Source: Sphingobium ummariense RL-3
GTDB lineage: Bacteria > Pseudomonadota > Alphaproteobacteria > Sphingomonadales > Sphingomonadaceae
Reading direction: 5' to 3'
DNA: 64,000 nucleotides
Assembly: GCF_000447205.1 (NCBI RefSeq)
Contig: NZ_AUWY01000022.1
Span: 43,504-107,503, forward strand
Shown here: positions 27,650 through 36,481 of the stretch, piece after piece
Layout of the letters: each line of letters begins with the position of its first letter
Position numbering within the stretch: position 1 is the first letter of the stretch
Made by a program: the position numbers and the translations under genes
The notes under the pieces: model-generated
Databases searched by the model: none
What the model was told of the DNA's origin: nothing
What the model saw: the letters and a program-made list of their open reading frames with translations, nothing else

Positions 27650-28486
27650 ATGACTGTTATCGGAACCAACTCTTCGGCGCTGCGGGCCGCCAACGCCTCG
27701 TCGATGGCCAGCAAGTCGCTGAGCACGTCGATGGAGCGCCTGTCGACCGGCAAGCGCATCAACTCCGCGAAGGACGACGCCGCCGGCCTCGCCATCGCGT
27801 CCACCATGACCGCCCAGATCCGCGGCATGACCCAGGGCGTGCGCAACGCCAATGACGGCATCAGCCTGGCGCAGACCGCCGAAGGCGCGCTCGGCGAAGT
27901 GTCCAACATGGTGCAGCGCATGCGTGAACTGGCCGTCCAGGCGCTGAACGGCACCAATGACGACAAGGCGAAGGCCAACATCAAGTCGGAAATGGACCAG
28001 CTCTCGACCCAGATCACCGACACGCTGACGAACTCCTCGTTCAACGGCATCAAGCTGTTCGACGGCTCGACCGCTTCGGTGGCGATCCAGGCCGGCGCCA
28101 ACGCCTCGGACTCGGTCACGATCACCCTCGACGACCTGGCCGGCTCGGCCGACATCACCGCCGTCGCCGGTGCGACCGCCTCGGCCGTCGACGTGACCGA
28201 CGTCGCCTTCTCCTCGGCCGACCTCGCGCTGTTCGACACCGCACTCGACACGATCTCCACGACCCGCGCCAACCTCGGCGCCGTGCAGAACCGCCTCGAA
28301 TCGACGGTCAACAACCTGACGAGCAACATCACCAACCTGACCGACGCCCGCAGCCGCATCGAGGACGCCGACTTCTCGGCCGAAACGACCGCGCTCGCCA
28401 AGCAGCAGATCCTGAGCCAGGCGTCGACCGCGATGCTCGCCCAGGCGAACCAGAGCCAGCAGGGCGTGCTGAACCTGATCCGCTAA
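27650..28486 (+). CDS. fliC: Flagellin
   Basis: A 278-residue short flagellin with conserved D0/D1 helices at both ends: [19 protein letters not shown] and [20 protein letters not shown] at the N terminus, [19 protein letters not shown] at the C terminus. The middle is small, so outer D2/D3 domains are absent. AAAGGG lies upstream of the ATG. It is single-copy in this window, transcribed away from the flagellar cluster, and probably sigma-28 dependent. It is a likely substrate of FliS. Confidence 0.97.
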   Translation: MTVIGTNSSALRAANASSMASKSLSTSMERLSTGKRINSAKDDAAGLAIASTMTAQIRGMTQGVRNANDGISLAQTAEGALGEVSNMVQRMRELAVQALNGTNDDKAKANIKSEMDQLSTQITDTLTNSSFNGIKLFDGSTASVAIQAGANASDSVTITLDDLAGSADITAVAGATASAVDVTDVAFSSADLALFDTALDTISTTRANLGAVQNRLESTVNNLTSNITNLTDARSRIEDADFSAETTALAKQQILSQASTAMLAQANQSQQGVLNLIR

Positions 28487-28504
28487 TCCCGGGTCACACC
28501 CTAT

Positions 28505-28540
28505 TGGCCGGCTGAGGTCTTGGTCACCGCCAGCCGGCCA
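28505..28540 (+). terminator. Hairpin after fliC
   Basis: TGGCCGGCTG (from 28505) pairs with CAGCCGGCCA (28531-28540) with a 16-base loop, starting 19 bases after the fliC stop. The T-run is weak, so it may be a stabilising or rho-assisted structure. Confidence 0.5.
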
Positions 28541-28610
28541 TCCGTCCCCAGGCACATCAACAGTCCCCACCGTGTCCGGGGTCGAACCTTCGATCGAACG
28601 ACCAAAACCA

Positions 28611-28640
28611 GAAGCCTCCGTCCCCCCGGGCGGAGGCTTC
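28611..28640 (+). terminator. Second hairpin after fliC
   Basis: GAAGCCTCCG and CGGAGGCTTC form a perfect 10-bp stem with a 10-base loop, followed by GTCCTGTTC. A good candidate for the actual end of the fliC transcript. No gene is seen between here and 28762. Confidence 0.55.
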
Positions 28641-28762
28641 GTCCTGTTCGGGATCCGGCGGGGAATTGGGCGGATGTCCTGTGACGACCCATTTGTTGCC
28701 ATTAGAGCAATTCAAAGAAGCGTCCAATTGCGGACAGCCGCTGATGATGGCATCCGGGGCAA

Positions 28763-28999
28763 ATGGAAGTCAGGCTTACCACTTTTGAAAGTCCGGAGGG
28801 CGATCAGCGCGTGGTTCTTTGCCGCCGGTCTGATGGTAATTTCACCTTCCGCATGCAATGGGCTGACCTCACGGTTTCAACCGGACCTGACTATGGTTGG
28901 GGTCCGCTAGGGCCAGATTGCGGAATATATGATACTCTCGAAACGGCGGAGGCAGAAGCGCTGCAACGTATAGATTGGCTGAGGGCGCGCTTTCATTAA
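28763..28999 (+). CDS. Hypothetical 78-residue protein
   Basis: Not recognised. A small acidic protein with many aromatic residues (FTFRMQWADLTVSTGPDYGW) and a C-terminal helix rich in Glu/Ala (ETAEAEALQRIDWLRARFH), with no signal peptide. Base composition is less GC-rich than the flagellar genes before it, suggesting separate origin. Ribosome-site support is weak (GGGGC). Coding is supported mainly by protein-like composition and lack of competing frames. Confidence 0.5.
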   Translation: MEVRLTTFESPEGDQRVVLCRRSDGNFTFRMQWADLTVSTGPDYGWGPLGPDCGIYDTLETAEAEALQRIDWLRARFH

Positions 29000-29185
29000 G
29001 GCAGTGGGAGATTCAGGATACCTTTGCCCTGCCCCCTAACCACCCTCTATCGCCGTTCGCCAAGCCGTCCGGCGCCCGGCTGTCCCGATAGCGGTTTGTC
29101 CGTTCCTGGGCAGGATAGCTGCCTGGCGCGAAGCGACCATTTTGCGGCCGTTTACGCCTTGGCCGATGACGCCAGAAACCGGGCG

Positions 29186-29620
29186 TTAGGTGTCGTCCTC
29201 TATGTCTTGGCTGTCGTGGTAAAGCTCTAACATGGCCGCTCTACGTTCGCTGAGCGAGACATGCACGACTACCGTGTCTGCAAGGTCCACATCGGGATGA
29301 GAAGCACAGTTCTCAGCAAACCATAGCGCCTCTGACAGTGGTTCTTTGTCATGCCACGTCGTCATAACAAACTTGTCGTCCGGTATCTCTCCAAAGTCGA
29401 AAGCCTCTAAGACGGCCCAATCCACGGCATCGTGCCATTCCTCGCAAACTATGCCCCAAGCGACAAAGTATAGGCAACCGCTGCCTACGAGCCATTTGAC
29501 TACTTCCTCACGCCAAACCTTGCTCACGGCCTGTTCAGCAACCAAGACTGCTCGGTAGGGCTTAGAGGCCATCTGGGGCATGGGCTGGTCAGGCCAGAGG
29601 TGCAGATAGTCCAGAGGCAT
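29186..29620 (-). CDS. Hypothetical 144-residue protein
   Basis: Not assigned to a function. A Trp- and acid-rich soluble protein: GSGCLYFVAWGIVCEEWHD, then DWAVLEAFDFGEIPDDKFVM and TTWHDKEPLSEALWFAENC, ending in a polar Asp-rich tail. This looks like a compact conserved domain of unknown function with two or three Cys and several Trp/His that might form a site. The start at 29620 (ATG) is preferred over a GTG one codon earlier. It is relatively AT-rich and isolated; with the 78-residue gene it may mark an acquired patch downstream of fliC. Confidence 0.65.
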   Translation of the reverse strand: MPLDYLHLWPDQPMPQMASKPYRAVLVAEQAVSKVWREEVVKWLVGSGCLYFVAWGIVCEEWHDAVDWAVLEAFDFGEIPDDKFVMTTWHDKEPLSEALWFAENCASHPDVDLADTVVVHVSLSERRAAMLELYHDSQDIEDDT

Positions 29621-29854
29621 CACACGAACCTAAGTCCGCATAGTCGCATCCTCAACTCAAAACCGGACTTTCCGCAAACCACCCATCTTGACCTCGGCCC
29701 AACCCAGTATCGGTTGCGCCCCTGTAGAGCCGCACCGCACATCCATCCTTCCAATGTTGGATTTCCCGTGGTTTACCATGGCGATGGAGCCGCATCCCGC
29801 CACTTGCCAGGGCCATGGCCAGCATCCGCCGCCCGGCCACTTTTCCACTCCCCA

Positions 29855-30008
29855 GCTGTCGCCTCACTGTCGCGTCGCTGTGACCTTCCCGTTACCCAAC
29901 TGTCGCTTCGGTGGCGCGCCGCTGTCGCGTAGCTGTCGCCTCGCAGGGACCTTTCCGTTACTTTCCGCCCGAAAAACCCGACGACACTGTGAACTTCGCC
30001 GTGGCGCG
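29855..30008 (+). repeat. GTCGC-rich repeat, copy 1
   Basis: Short iterated units (CTGTCGCGTCGCTGTGACC, CTGTCGCTTCGGTGGCGC, CTGTCGCGTAGCTGTCGCC) end in a distinct tail CCCGACGACACTGTGAAC then TTCGCC. An inverted relative with the same tail occurs at 57558-57715. It lies in the 466-base gap upstream of opgD, which otherwise shows no gene. Confidence 0.65.
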
Positions 30009-30086
30009 CTGCCGGCGCGTCGTAATGCGCCAGTCCCGGACATCCGCCGGGCTTGCAATGCGGGCGGTAAGCCCCATCATGGCTTT

Positions 30087-31568
30087 ATGACGACGATCGA
30101 CCGGCGGGCCATGCTGGCCGCCTCCAGTGCCGCGCTGCTCCTGACGCGGCCCGCCTTCGGCCAGAGCCGCGCCGCCTTCTCGTGGAGCGCCCTCGTCCAG
30201 CGCGCCGAGCGCCTCTCTCGCAGCCGATTCGCGGAAACGCCGCCGCATCCCGGCGCCGCCGCGGTCGACTATGACGCACTCCACGCGGCCCGCTTCCGCG
30301 AGGACCGCACGCTTTGGGGCGATCTTCCCGGCGACACCGGCATCCGCTTCTTTCCGCTCAGTGCCAACGCGGCCCAGCCCGTCAGCATCGCTCTCCTGGA
30401 AGGCGGGCGGGAAAGGCCCTTTCCCTACGACCCGACGCTGTTCGACGCCCCGGCGGGCAATGCCGTCACGCAGCTCGGCCCCGATGCGGGCTTTGCCGGC
30501 TTCCGCATCATGAACGCGGCGCGCGACGCGGACTGGCTGTCTTTCCTGGGCGCCAGCTATTTCCGCGCGGCGGGCGCACAGAAGCAGTTCGGCCTGTCGG
30601 CCCGCGCCGTCGCGATCAACACCAGCCTGGGCAAGGAGGAGTTTCCCCGCTTCACCCATTTCTGGCTGGAGCGGACGGGCGACCATGGCGTGCGGGTCTA
30701 TGCGCTGCTCGACGGCGCATCGGTCACCGGCGCCTTCCGCTTCGACAACAGCCTCAGTCCCCAGGGCGTGACGCAGGAGGTGACCGCCGCCCTCTTCCCC
30801 CGCCGCGCGATCCCCGAACTCGGGCTGATGCCGATGACCAGCATGTTCTGGTACGACCAGGCGCACCGCGACAAGGCGACCGACTGGCGCCCGGAAATCC
30901 ACGATTCCGACATGCTCGCCTTCGCCGGCAGCGACGGCACCGTTCATGCCCGCCCGCTGGTGAACCCTTCCGCGCCGCGCGTCGACGTGTTCGCGGAGCC
31001 AAGCGCGCGCGGCTTCGGCCTGCTCCAGCGCGACCGCGATTTTGACCATTATCAGGACGATGGCGTGTTCTACGACCGCCGTCCGTCGCTCTGGGCAACG
31101 CCGACGCAGCCGCTGGGCGCAGGCGAGGTGCGGCTCTACACCTTTCCGACCGACAGCGAATATACCGACAATGTCGCGGCCTACTGGACCCCTTCTGCCG
31201 CGCCGGCTCCCGGCATACGGATCGATGCCGCCTATCGCCTCGTCTGGGATTCCGCCCGCTCCCCCGCCGCCAGCAGCCTCGCCATCGTCGACAATGTCTG
31301 GCGCGGGCGCGGCGAGCAGCCCGGCGCCGACAAGCTGGTGGTGGATTTCGCCGGCCTGCCGGGTACCGAAAAACCCGAAATCTGGGTCGACCTCAAGGGC
31401 GCTACTCTGGAAACGAAGGCCGGCTATCCCGTGCTCGGCAAGGCGGGTCTCTTCCGCGTGGTGCTCGATCTCCGGCGCCAGGGCAACGCTTCGTCCGATA
31501 TCCGCCTGCAACTGCGCTCCGGCAATCGCGCGTTCAGCGAATATGTTCATTACCCGCTGGGCGCATGA
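30087..31568 (+). CDS. opgD: Periplasmic glucan biosynthesis protein OpgD/OpgG family
   Basis: A 493-residue periplasmic protein of the MdoG/MdoD family, which shapes osmoregulated periplasmic glucans. The start at 30087 gives a twin-arginine signal (MTTIDRRAMLAASSAALLL ... AFGQS), which favours OpgD, the Tat-exported paralogue, over Sec-exported OpgG. Family stretches include LWGDLPGDTGIRFFPLS, FLGASYFRA, GLSARAVAINT and MTSMFWYDQAHRDKATDWRPEIHDSD. The glucosyltransferase opgH follows after 60 bases on the same strand. Confidence 0.9.
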   Translation: MTTIDRRAMLAASSAALLLTRPAFGQSRAAFSWSALVQRAERLSRSRFAETPPHPGAAAVDYDALHAARFREDRTLWGDLPGDTGIRFFPLSANAAQPVSIALLEGGRERPFPYDPTLFDAPAGNAVTQLGPDAGFAGFRIMNAARDADWLSFLGASYFRAAGAQKQFGLSARAVAINTSLGKEEFPRFTHFWLERTGDHGVRVYALLDGASVTGAFRFDNSLSPQGVTQEVTAALFPRRAIPELGLMPMTSMFWYDQAHRDKATDWRPEIHDSDMLAFAGSDGTVHARPLVNPSAPRVDVFAEPSARGFGLLQRDRDFDHYQDDGVFYDRRPSLWATPTQPLGAGEVRLYTFPTDSEYTDNVAAYWTPSAAPAPGIRIDAAYRLVWDSARSPAASSLAIVDNVWRGRGEQPGADKLVVDFAGLPGTEKPEIWVDLKGATLETKAGYPVLGKAGLFRVVLDLRRQGNASSDIRLQLRSGNRAFSEYVHYPLGA

Positions 31569-31628
31569 ACGGAACCGTGACGCTCGCGAACCGTTCGAGC
31601 GTTCGGGTCAGACGACGGCGGGTTAACA

Positions 31629-33515
31629 ATGACGACGTTCAAGGGTATTCGCACCTCCATGGCTGACATGGAACCAGCGCCCCGCGCCTTCGAAAAGGTG
31701 CCGCCGGAAGCGCCGCTGGCGATGCCGGTGCAGGATTTCGGCACGCGGCCGGAGGTGCTGGTGCGACGCCGGTTCAACATCGACCTGTGGGCCCGCCGCC
31801 TGCTGGTCGTGCTGCTCGCCCTGCTCCCCGCGTCGATGGCCGCGCATGAGATGCGCCGCTCGATCGGCCTCGACGGCATCTCCTTCTGGGAAGGGGTCTA
31901 TCTCGCTCTTTTCATCCCGCTCTTCGCGTGGATCGCCTTCGGCTTCGCCACCAGCCTGATCGGCTTCCTCCTGCTGACCGTCTCCCGCCGCAAGGGCATT
32001 CGCCCCGCAGCGCTCCACGCCAGCCGCCCGCTGCAGGGCCGCACCGCTATCCTGCTGCCCGTCTGCAACGAGGATTTCCTGGAAGTGCTGGGCCGCGTCT
32101 CCATCATGGAGCGCTCGCTCGACCAGGTGATGGGCAAGGAGCGCTTCGAATTCTTCATCCTGAGCGACTCCAACGCCGAGAATGGCGAGACCGAGCGGCA
32201 AGCCTATCTCGAGATGCGGCAGGCCTTCTCCCGCCCTGTCCACTATCGCCGCCGCGCACTGAACATCGGTCGCAAGCCCGGCAACATCGCCGAATGGGTG
32301 CAGCGCTTCGGCGGCGCCTACGACCATATGATCGTGCTCGACGCCGACAGCATCATGAGCGGGCAGACCATGGCGCGGCTCGCCGTCGATATGGAGCTGC
32401 ACCCGCATGTCGGCCTCATCCAGACGGTGCCGACGGTGGTCGGCGCCGCCACCCTGTTCGCCCGCTGGCAGCAGTTCGCCAGCCGCCTCTTCGGCCCGAT
32501 CTCGGCCGCCGGCATGATCTGGTGGGCCGGGTCGGAAGGCATGTTCTGGGGCCATAACGCAATCGTGCGCGTGCGCGCCTTCGCCCAGAGCTGCGGCCTG
32601 CCCGAACTGCCCGGACGGGCGCCCTTCGGCGGCCATATCCTCAGCCACGACATGCTGGAGGCCGCGCTGCTTCGCCGCCGCGGCTGGGACGTGCACATGG
32701 TGACGGCCGACGACAGCTTCGAGGAGTTCCCGCCCTCGATGCCCGATCTCTTCACCCGCGACCGGCGCTGGTGCCAGGGCAATATCCAGCACGTCCCGCT
32801 GATCGCGAAGATCGCCGGCATGCACCCCGTCAGCCGCTTCCAGCTGTTCGTGGGCGCGTCGGCCTACTGCACCTCGCCATTGTGGCTGCTGCTGATGCTG
32901 GTCGTGCTGGGCGGCGCGCTGGCAGGACTCTGGCCCCCCGCCGCGATCCTGCCGTCGGGCAGCCTGCTCGGGCTGACGGCGGTGCTGCTCTTCGGTCCCA
33001 AGTTCCTGGCCGTGGCCTGGGCCATGGCGGATCCCGCGCGGCGCATCGGCTTCGGCGGCGCGGCCCGGATGCTGCGCGGTGTCTTCGCCGATATAGGCCT
33101 GTCGATCCTGATGGCGCCGGTCAGCATGCTGACCCAGACCATCAACCTGTTCAGCATCATGATGGGCCGAAAGGCGTCCTGGAACGGGCAGACCCGCGAT
33201 CGCGACGGCATGGCGATAACCAGCGCCATCTGGCTGTTCAAATGGCATATCCTGCTGGGCGCCGGCCTCACCGCCCTGGCGCTGGCCTCGGGCACTTCCT
33301 TCGGCTGGATGGTCCCGGTGGTGCTCGGCCTCTTCCTCGCGCCGGTTCTGGCAGCGGTCACGGCCCGCAAGGATCTGGGACGCCGGGCGGAAGAGAAGGG
33401 GCTGTTCCAGGTCGCCGAGCCGTGGTGGCGGACCCAGAACTATCGCCCGCTGCGCTATCGCTGGCCCGACGCCGACCGGATGCGGGCGCTGGCCGTTGCG
33501 GCGAACGACCGCTGA
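31629..33515 (+). CDS. opgH: Glucan biosynthesis glucosyltransferase H
   Basis: A 628-residue inner-membrane GT2 transferase that polymerises the beta-glucan backbone from UDP-glucose. Two N-terminal transmembrane helices (~55-120) precede the GT2 domain, with AILLPVCNEDF, VLDADS (the D-x-D site), LSHDMLEAALLRRRGW and RDRRWCQGNIQH (QxxRW-like). Several helices follow in the C-terminal third. Shorter than E. coli OpgH (847 residues), as in many alphaproteobacteria. Operon with opgD. Confidence 0.93.
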   Translation: MTTFKGIRTSMADMEPAPRAFEKVPPEAPLAMPVQDFGTRPEVLVRRRFNIDLWARRLLVVLLALLPASMAAHEMRRSIGLDGISFWEGVYLALFIPLFAWIAFGFATSLIGFLLLTVSRRKGIRPAALHASRPLQGRTAILLPVCNEDFLEVLGRVSIMERSLDQVMGKERFEFFILSDSNAENGETERQAYLEMRQAFSRPVHYRRRALNIGRKPGNIAEWVQRFGGAYDHMIVLDADSIMSGQTMARLAVDMELHPHVGLIQTVPTVVGAATLFARWQQFASRLFGPISAAGMIWWAGSEGMFWGHNAIVRVRAFAQSCGLPELPGRAPFGGHILSHDMLEAALLRRRGWDVHMVTADDSFEEFPPSMPDLFTRDRRWCQGNIQHVPLIAKIAGMHPVSRFQLFVGASAYCTSPLWLLLMLVVLGGALAGLWPPAAILPSGSLLGLTAVLLFGPKFLAVAWAMADPARRIGFGGAARMLRGVFADIGLSILMAPVSMLTQTINLFSIMMGRKASWNGQTRDRDGMAITSAIWLFKWHILLGAGLTALALASGTSFGWMVPVVLGLFLAPVLAAVTARKDLGRRAEEKGLFQVAEPWWRTQNYRPLRYRWPDADRMRALAVAANDR

Positions 33516-33522
33516 ACGGAAA

Positions 33523-33813
33523 CTAGCCCTCTGCCCAGTCGAACGGGAGCGGCGCCTCACGGAAGGCGAAGCGGTCCAGATGCTCGGCGACGACCTGCTT
33601 GAAGCGACCGACGTCGGCATCCGCTTTGGGTTCCAGCCTGACGGTCAACGCTTCTGCGTCGGCCTTGAGGAGGATCGGCCCCATAGGGAAGCCGATCCAC
33701 CCCTCTTCCGCGTCGAACGCCGTCTCGAACTTGTGCCCCCAATGTTTGCAAAGCTGCTGGAGGTAGCGGCTGGCATGCGCCGTGGGCACCGTTGCGACGA
33801 TCGCCATGGTCAA
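33523..33813 (-). CDS. DUF2218 protein
   Basis: A 96-residue small cytoplasmic protein of the DUF2218 family, recognised from TAHASRYLQQLCKHWGHKF near the N terminus and the closing DRFAFREAPLPFDW. Function unknown; relatives often lie next to siderophore or metal-related regulators. It overlaps the PadR regulator stop by 4 bases (ATGA), so it is co-translated with it. Confidence 0.85.
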   Translation of the reverse strand: MTMAIVATVPTAHASRYLQQLCKHWGHKFETAFDAEEGWIGFPMGPILLKADAEALTVRLEPKADADVGRFKQVVAEHLDRFAFREAPLPFDWAEG

Positions 33814-34433
33814 AGCCTTTCGATCCTGCGCGCCGCCTCGTCGATCAGGGCCGCGACGTCGAACATCGTGTCGGCATCGGCACCTTCCTTCTCCAGGCGC
33901 GCACGCACGGCCAGACCCAGATTGTGCATCGCCCGGCGCACCGGCGCTCCGTCGGTGCGCTCCGCCTTGCTCGCGAGCGAAGCCAGGCGATCCATGGCTT
34001 CTGTAACGGCCTCGGCCTGTTCGGCGAGATGGGCGGTGCCCGCATCGGTGATCGCGAACAGCTTACGGCTGCCCTCGCCCGGCTGCTCGGCAATCAGCCC
34101 CATGTCAGCCAGCAGGGTCAGCGTCGGATAGACGACGCCCGGGCTGGGAGCGTAGATCTCGCCCGAGAGCGCCTCGATCTCGCGGATCAGATCGTAGCCA
34201 TGGCGGGGCACGTCAGCGATCAGCTTCAGCAGGATGAGCTGGAGCGCGTCATTGGTAAACAGCTTGCGCCGTCCTCCGCCCGGCCCTCCGTGCCGGCCGC
34301 CGCCCATGGGGCCGCCGAAGCCGCGGCCAAAACCGCCGCCCCGTTCCATGAAGCCGGGACCGAAGAAGCGGGCGTGGTCGCCCTGTCCATGACCGCAGCG
34401 GCCATGGAGATGGTGGGAATGGAAATGCATCAT
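33810..34433 (-). CDS. PadR-family transcriptional regulator with His/Gly-rich N terminus
   Basis: A 207-residue PadR-type repressor. The winged-helix domain spans ~residues 60-135 (LLKLIADVPRHGYDLIREIEAL ... SPGVVYPTLTLLADMGLI), followed by a helical dimerisation region. The first ~55 residues are His/Gly/Phe-rich (HFHSHHLHGRCGHG), which could bind metal. AAAGGTG upstream favours the start at 34433, with ATG-ATG in tandem. Duplicated AGATATATCT palindromes just upstream (34464-34507) are probably its own operator. The only downstream partner is DUF2218. Confidence 0.88.
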   Translation of the reverse strand: MMHFHSHHLHGRCGHGQGDHARFFGPGFMERGGGFGRGFGGPMGGGRHGGPGGGRRKLFTNDALQLILLKLIADVPRHGYDLIREIEALSGEIYAPSPGVVYPTLTLLADMGLIAEQPGEGSRKLFAITDAGTAHLAEQAEAVTEAMDRLASLASKAERTDGAPVRRAMHNLGLAVRARLEKEGADADTMFDVAALIDEAARRIERL

Positions 34434-34463
34434 TGCACCTTTCATATGTGTCATGATGCATTT

Positions 34464-34507
34464 AGATATATCTTATGTTCTGATCGCGCAAGGGATAAGA
34501 TATATCT
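34464..34507 (-). promoter_or_regulatory. Duplicated palindromic operator for PadR
   Basis: AGATATATCTTAT (34464-34476) and ATAAGATATATCT (34495-34507) form a perfect 13-bp inverted repeat; each contains the 10-bp palindrome AGATATATCT. A third partial TATATCT follows at 34511-34517. This AT-rich block in GC-rich DNA lies 31 bases upstream of the padR start, over the likely promoter. Confidence 0.7.
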
Positions 34508-34564
34508 TTTTATATCTCAAGCGCGTGGTGAGCAGCCCCTCCCCTGAAGGAGGGGCGAAAGGAG

Positions 34565-35809
34565 CTAAAGCGCCGCGAAGTCGATCGGCGCGTGGCGATC
34601 GAGGGTACGGGACTGGTCCTCCAGCGGATATTTGAGGCCGCTGGCGCAATTGAACAGCACGACCCGCGCGTCGCGGGCGATCAGCCCCTCGTCCAGTGCC
34701 CGCTGATAGGCCGCAAGGGTCGCCCCGCCCTCCGGGCACATCAGCAGCCCGTCGTCCCGGGCGACGTCGCGGACCGCGGCCGCGATGGCCTCGTCCGAGA
34801 CCGCGAGCGCCGCACCGCCGCTTTCCCGCACCGCGCGCAGGATCAGGAAGTCGCCGACCGCACGCGGCACGCGAATACCCGATGCGATGGTGTGGGCATT
34901 CTCCCAGCGCGGCGCGAACTCCTCCCCTGCCTCGAAGGCGCGGACCATCGGTGCGCAGCCTTCCGCCTGCACCGCAAACATCTTGGGGCGCTTCGATCCG
35001 ATGAAGCCGATCTTCTCCAGCTCGTCGAACGCCTTCCACATGCCGATCAGCCCGGTGCCGCCGCCGGTGGGATAGAAGATCGCGTCGGGCAGCTCCCAGC
35101 CGAGCTGCTCGGCCAGCTCCAGCCCCATCGTCTTCTTGCCTTCGATCCGATAGGGCTCCTTGAGCGTCGAGAAATCGAACCAGCCCCGCTGCTTCGCGCC
35201 TTCGCCCACGATCGCTCCGCAATCGTCGATCAGGCCGTTGACGCGATAGACGCGAGCGCCCTGCGCCGCGATCTCCCGCACGTTCACCTCCGGCGTGTCG
35301 GCGGGGCAGAAGATGATCGCCTCCATGCCCGCCACCGCCGCATAGGCGGCCAGCGCCGCGCCCGCATTGCCGTTGGTGGGCATGGCGACCTGAGTCACGC
35401 CTAGTTCCTTCGCCATGGAAACCGCCATCACCAGCCCGCGCGCCTTGAACGAGGCGGTAGGCAGGCGCCCTTCATCCTTGGCGAGCAGCGTGCCCGAGCC
35501 ACCGATACGCGCCGCGGTGCGCGGCAGGGGGATGAGCGGCGTCGCCTGCTCGCCGAGGCTGACGATATTCTTCGTGTGGCGAACCGGCAGCAGTTCGCGC
35601 CAGCGCCATAGATCCATCGGCCGGGCGGCCAGCGCGTCCTTCGTCAGCGCGGCCTTCACGCCGTCGAGGTCGTAGCGCACGAGCAAGGGCTTGCCCGCCG
35701 CCGAGAGGCCGTGCAACCGGTCTGCCTCATAGCGCTCGCCGGTCAGCGAGCATTCGAGGTGGGTGACGAATGTCGGGCGATCGATGGTGAGGTTGAGATC
35801 GTGGCGCAC
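34565..35809 (-). CDS. thrC: Threonine synthase
   Basis: A 414-residue fold-type-II PLP enzyme converting O-phosphohomoserine to threonine. The PLP Lys is Lys122 in PTASFKARG; the phosphate-binding loop is NGNAGAALAAY and the glycine-rich site PTGGGTGLIG. The N terminus carries THLECSLTGERYEADRLHGL, seen in the plant-like or class-I threonine synthases with a leading zinc-ribbon-like part (only one Cys here). Monocistronic; a dispersed repeat separates it from grpE. Confidence 0.9.
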   Translation of the reverse strand: MRHDLNLTIDRPTFVTHLECSLTGERYEADRLHGLSAAGKPLLVRYDLDGVKAALTKDALAARPMDLWRWRELLPVRHTKNIVSLGEQATPLIPLPRTAARIGGSGTLLAKDEGRLPTASFKARGLVMAVSMAKELGVTQVAMPTNGNAGAALAAYAAVAGMEAIIFCPADTPEVNVREIAAQGARVYRVNGLIDDCGAIVGEGAKQRGWFDFSTLKEPYRIEGKKTMGLELAEQLGWELPDAIFYPTGGGTGLIGMWKAFDELEKIGFIGSKRPKMFAVQAEGCAPMVRAFEAGEEFAPRWENAHTIASGIRVPRAVGDFLILRAVRESGGAALAVSDEAIAAAVRDVARDDGLLMCPEGGATLAAYQRALDEGLIARDARVVLFNCASGLKYPLEDQSRTLDRHAPIDFAAL

Positions 35810-35819
35810 GTGAAAATCC

Positions 35820-35916
35820 CCGTTCGCCCTGAGCCTGTCGAACCGTAGGTCGGCGAAGCCAACGGCTGCACTTCTTCAAGGAAAGAACGGGGCTTCGACA
35901 GACTCGGCCCGAACGG
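35820..35916. repeat. Dispersed inverted-repeat element, short variant
   Basis: The arms CCGTTCGCCCTGAGCCTGTC and GACAGACTCGGCCCGAACGG flank a centre with CTGCACTTCTTCAAGG. Same architecture as 7325-7403 and 9933-10048. It lies between grpE and thrC. Confidence 0.8.
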
Positions 35917-35926
35917 AGAAGAGAGC

Positions 35927-36481
35927 TTATTCCGGCTTCTTCGCCACGCTGACCAGCGCCGGGCGCAGCAGGCGGTCCTTGATGGTGTAGCCTGCCTGCA
36001 TCTCGACCAGGATCGTGCCCGGTTCGGCATCGGCGGAGGGGACTTCCATCATCGCCTGGTGCTTGTTCGGGTCGAGCGGCTGGCCGACCGACTCCAGCTT
36101 CGCGATGCCGTTGCGGCCGAACACGGCCTCGAGTTCGCGCCCGGTCGCTTCTAGGCCCGTCACCAGCCCCTTGAACTTCTCGTCCTCGCGCAGATCGGCG
36201 GGGATCGCCGACAGCGCGCGGGAGAGGTTGTCGGCGACCGACAGCATGTCGCGCGCGAAGGAGGTCGAGGCATAGGCGCGGGCATCGGCCAGCTCCTTTT
36301 CCAGACGACGGCGCACATTCTGCGTCTCGGCATGGGCGTAAAGCACGTCCTGCTTCGCCGCGGCCAGATCGTTCTCCAGCGTCGCGATGCGTTCGGCCAC
36401 GGGGTCGCCCGCGGGCGCCTCGTCCTCCGGAAGCTGGTCCACGACTTCGGTGTTCTCGATATTCTTGGTGTCTTCGCTCAT
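35927..36481 (-). CDS. grpE: Nucleotide exchange factor GrpE
   Basis: A 184-residue cofactor of DnaK. An acidic N terminus is followed by a long coiled coil (residues ~25-75, LENDLAAAKQDVLYAHAETQNVRRRLEKE) and a beta-rich head with LESVGQPLDPNKHQAMMEVPS and GYTIKDRLLRPALVSVAK, the GrpE signature. It overlaps the end of hrcA by 4 bases. Confidence 0.95.
   Translation of the reverse strand: MSEDTKNIENTEVVDQLPEDEAPAGDPVAERIATLENDLAAAKQDVLYAHAETQNVRRRLEKELADARAYASTSFARDMLSVADNLSRALSAIPADLREDEKFKGLVTGLEATGRELEAVFGRNGIAKLESVGQPLDPNKHQAMMEVPSADAEPGTILVEMQAGYTIKDRLLRPALVSVAKKPE

Noticed and set aside
31623..33620. 665-codon minus-strand frame opposite opgH
   Set aside because: Shadow of a GT2 gene with complete motifs; no ribosome site and no protein-like composition.
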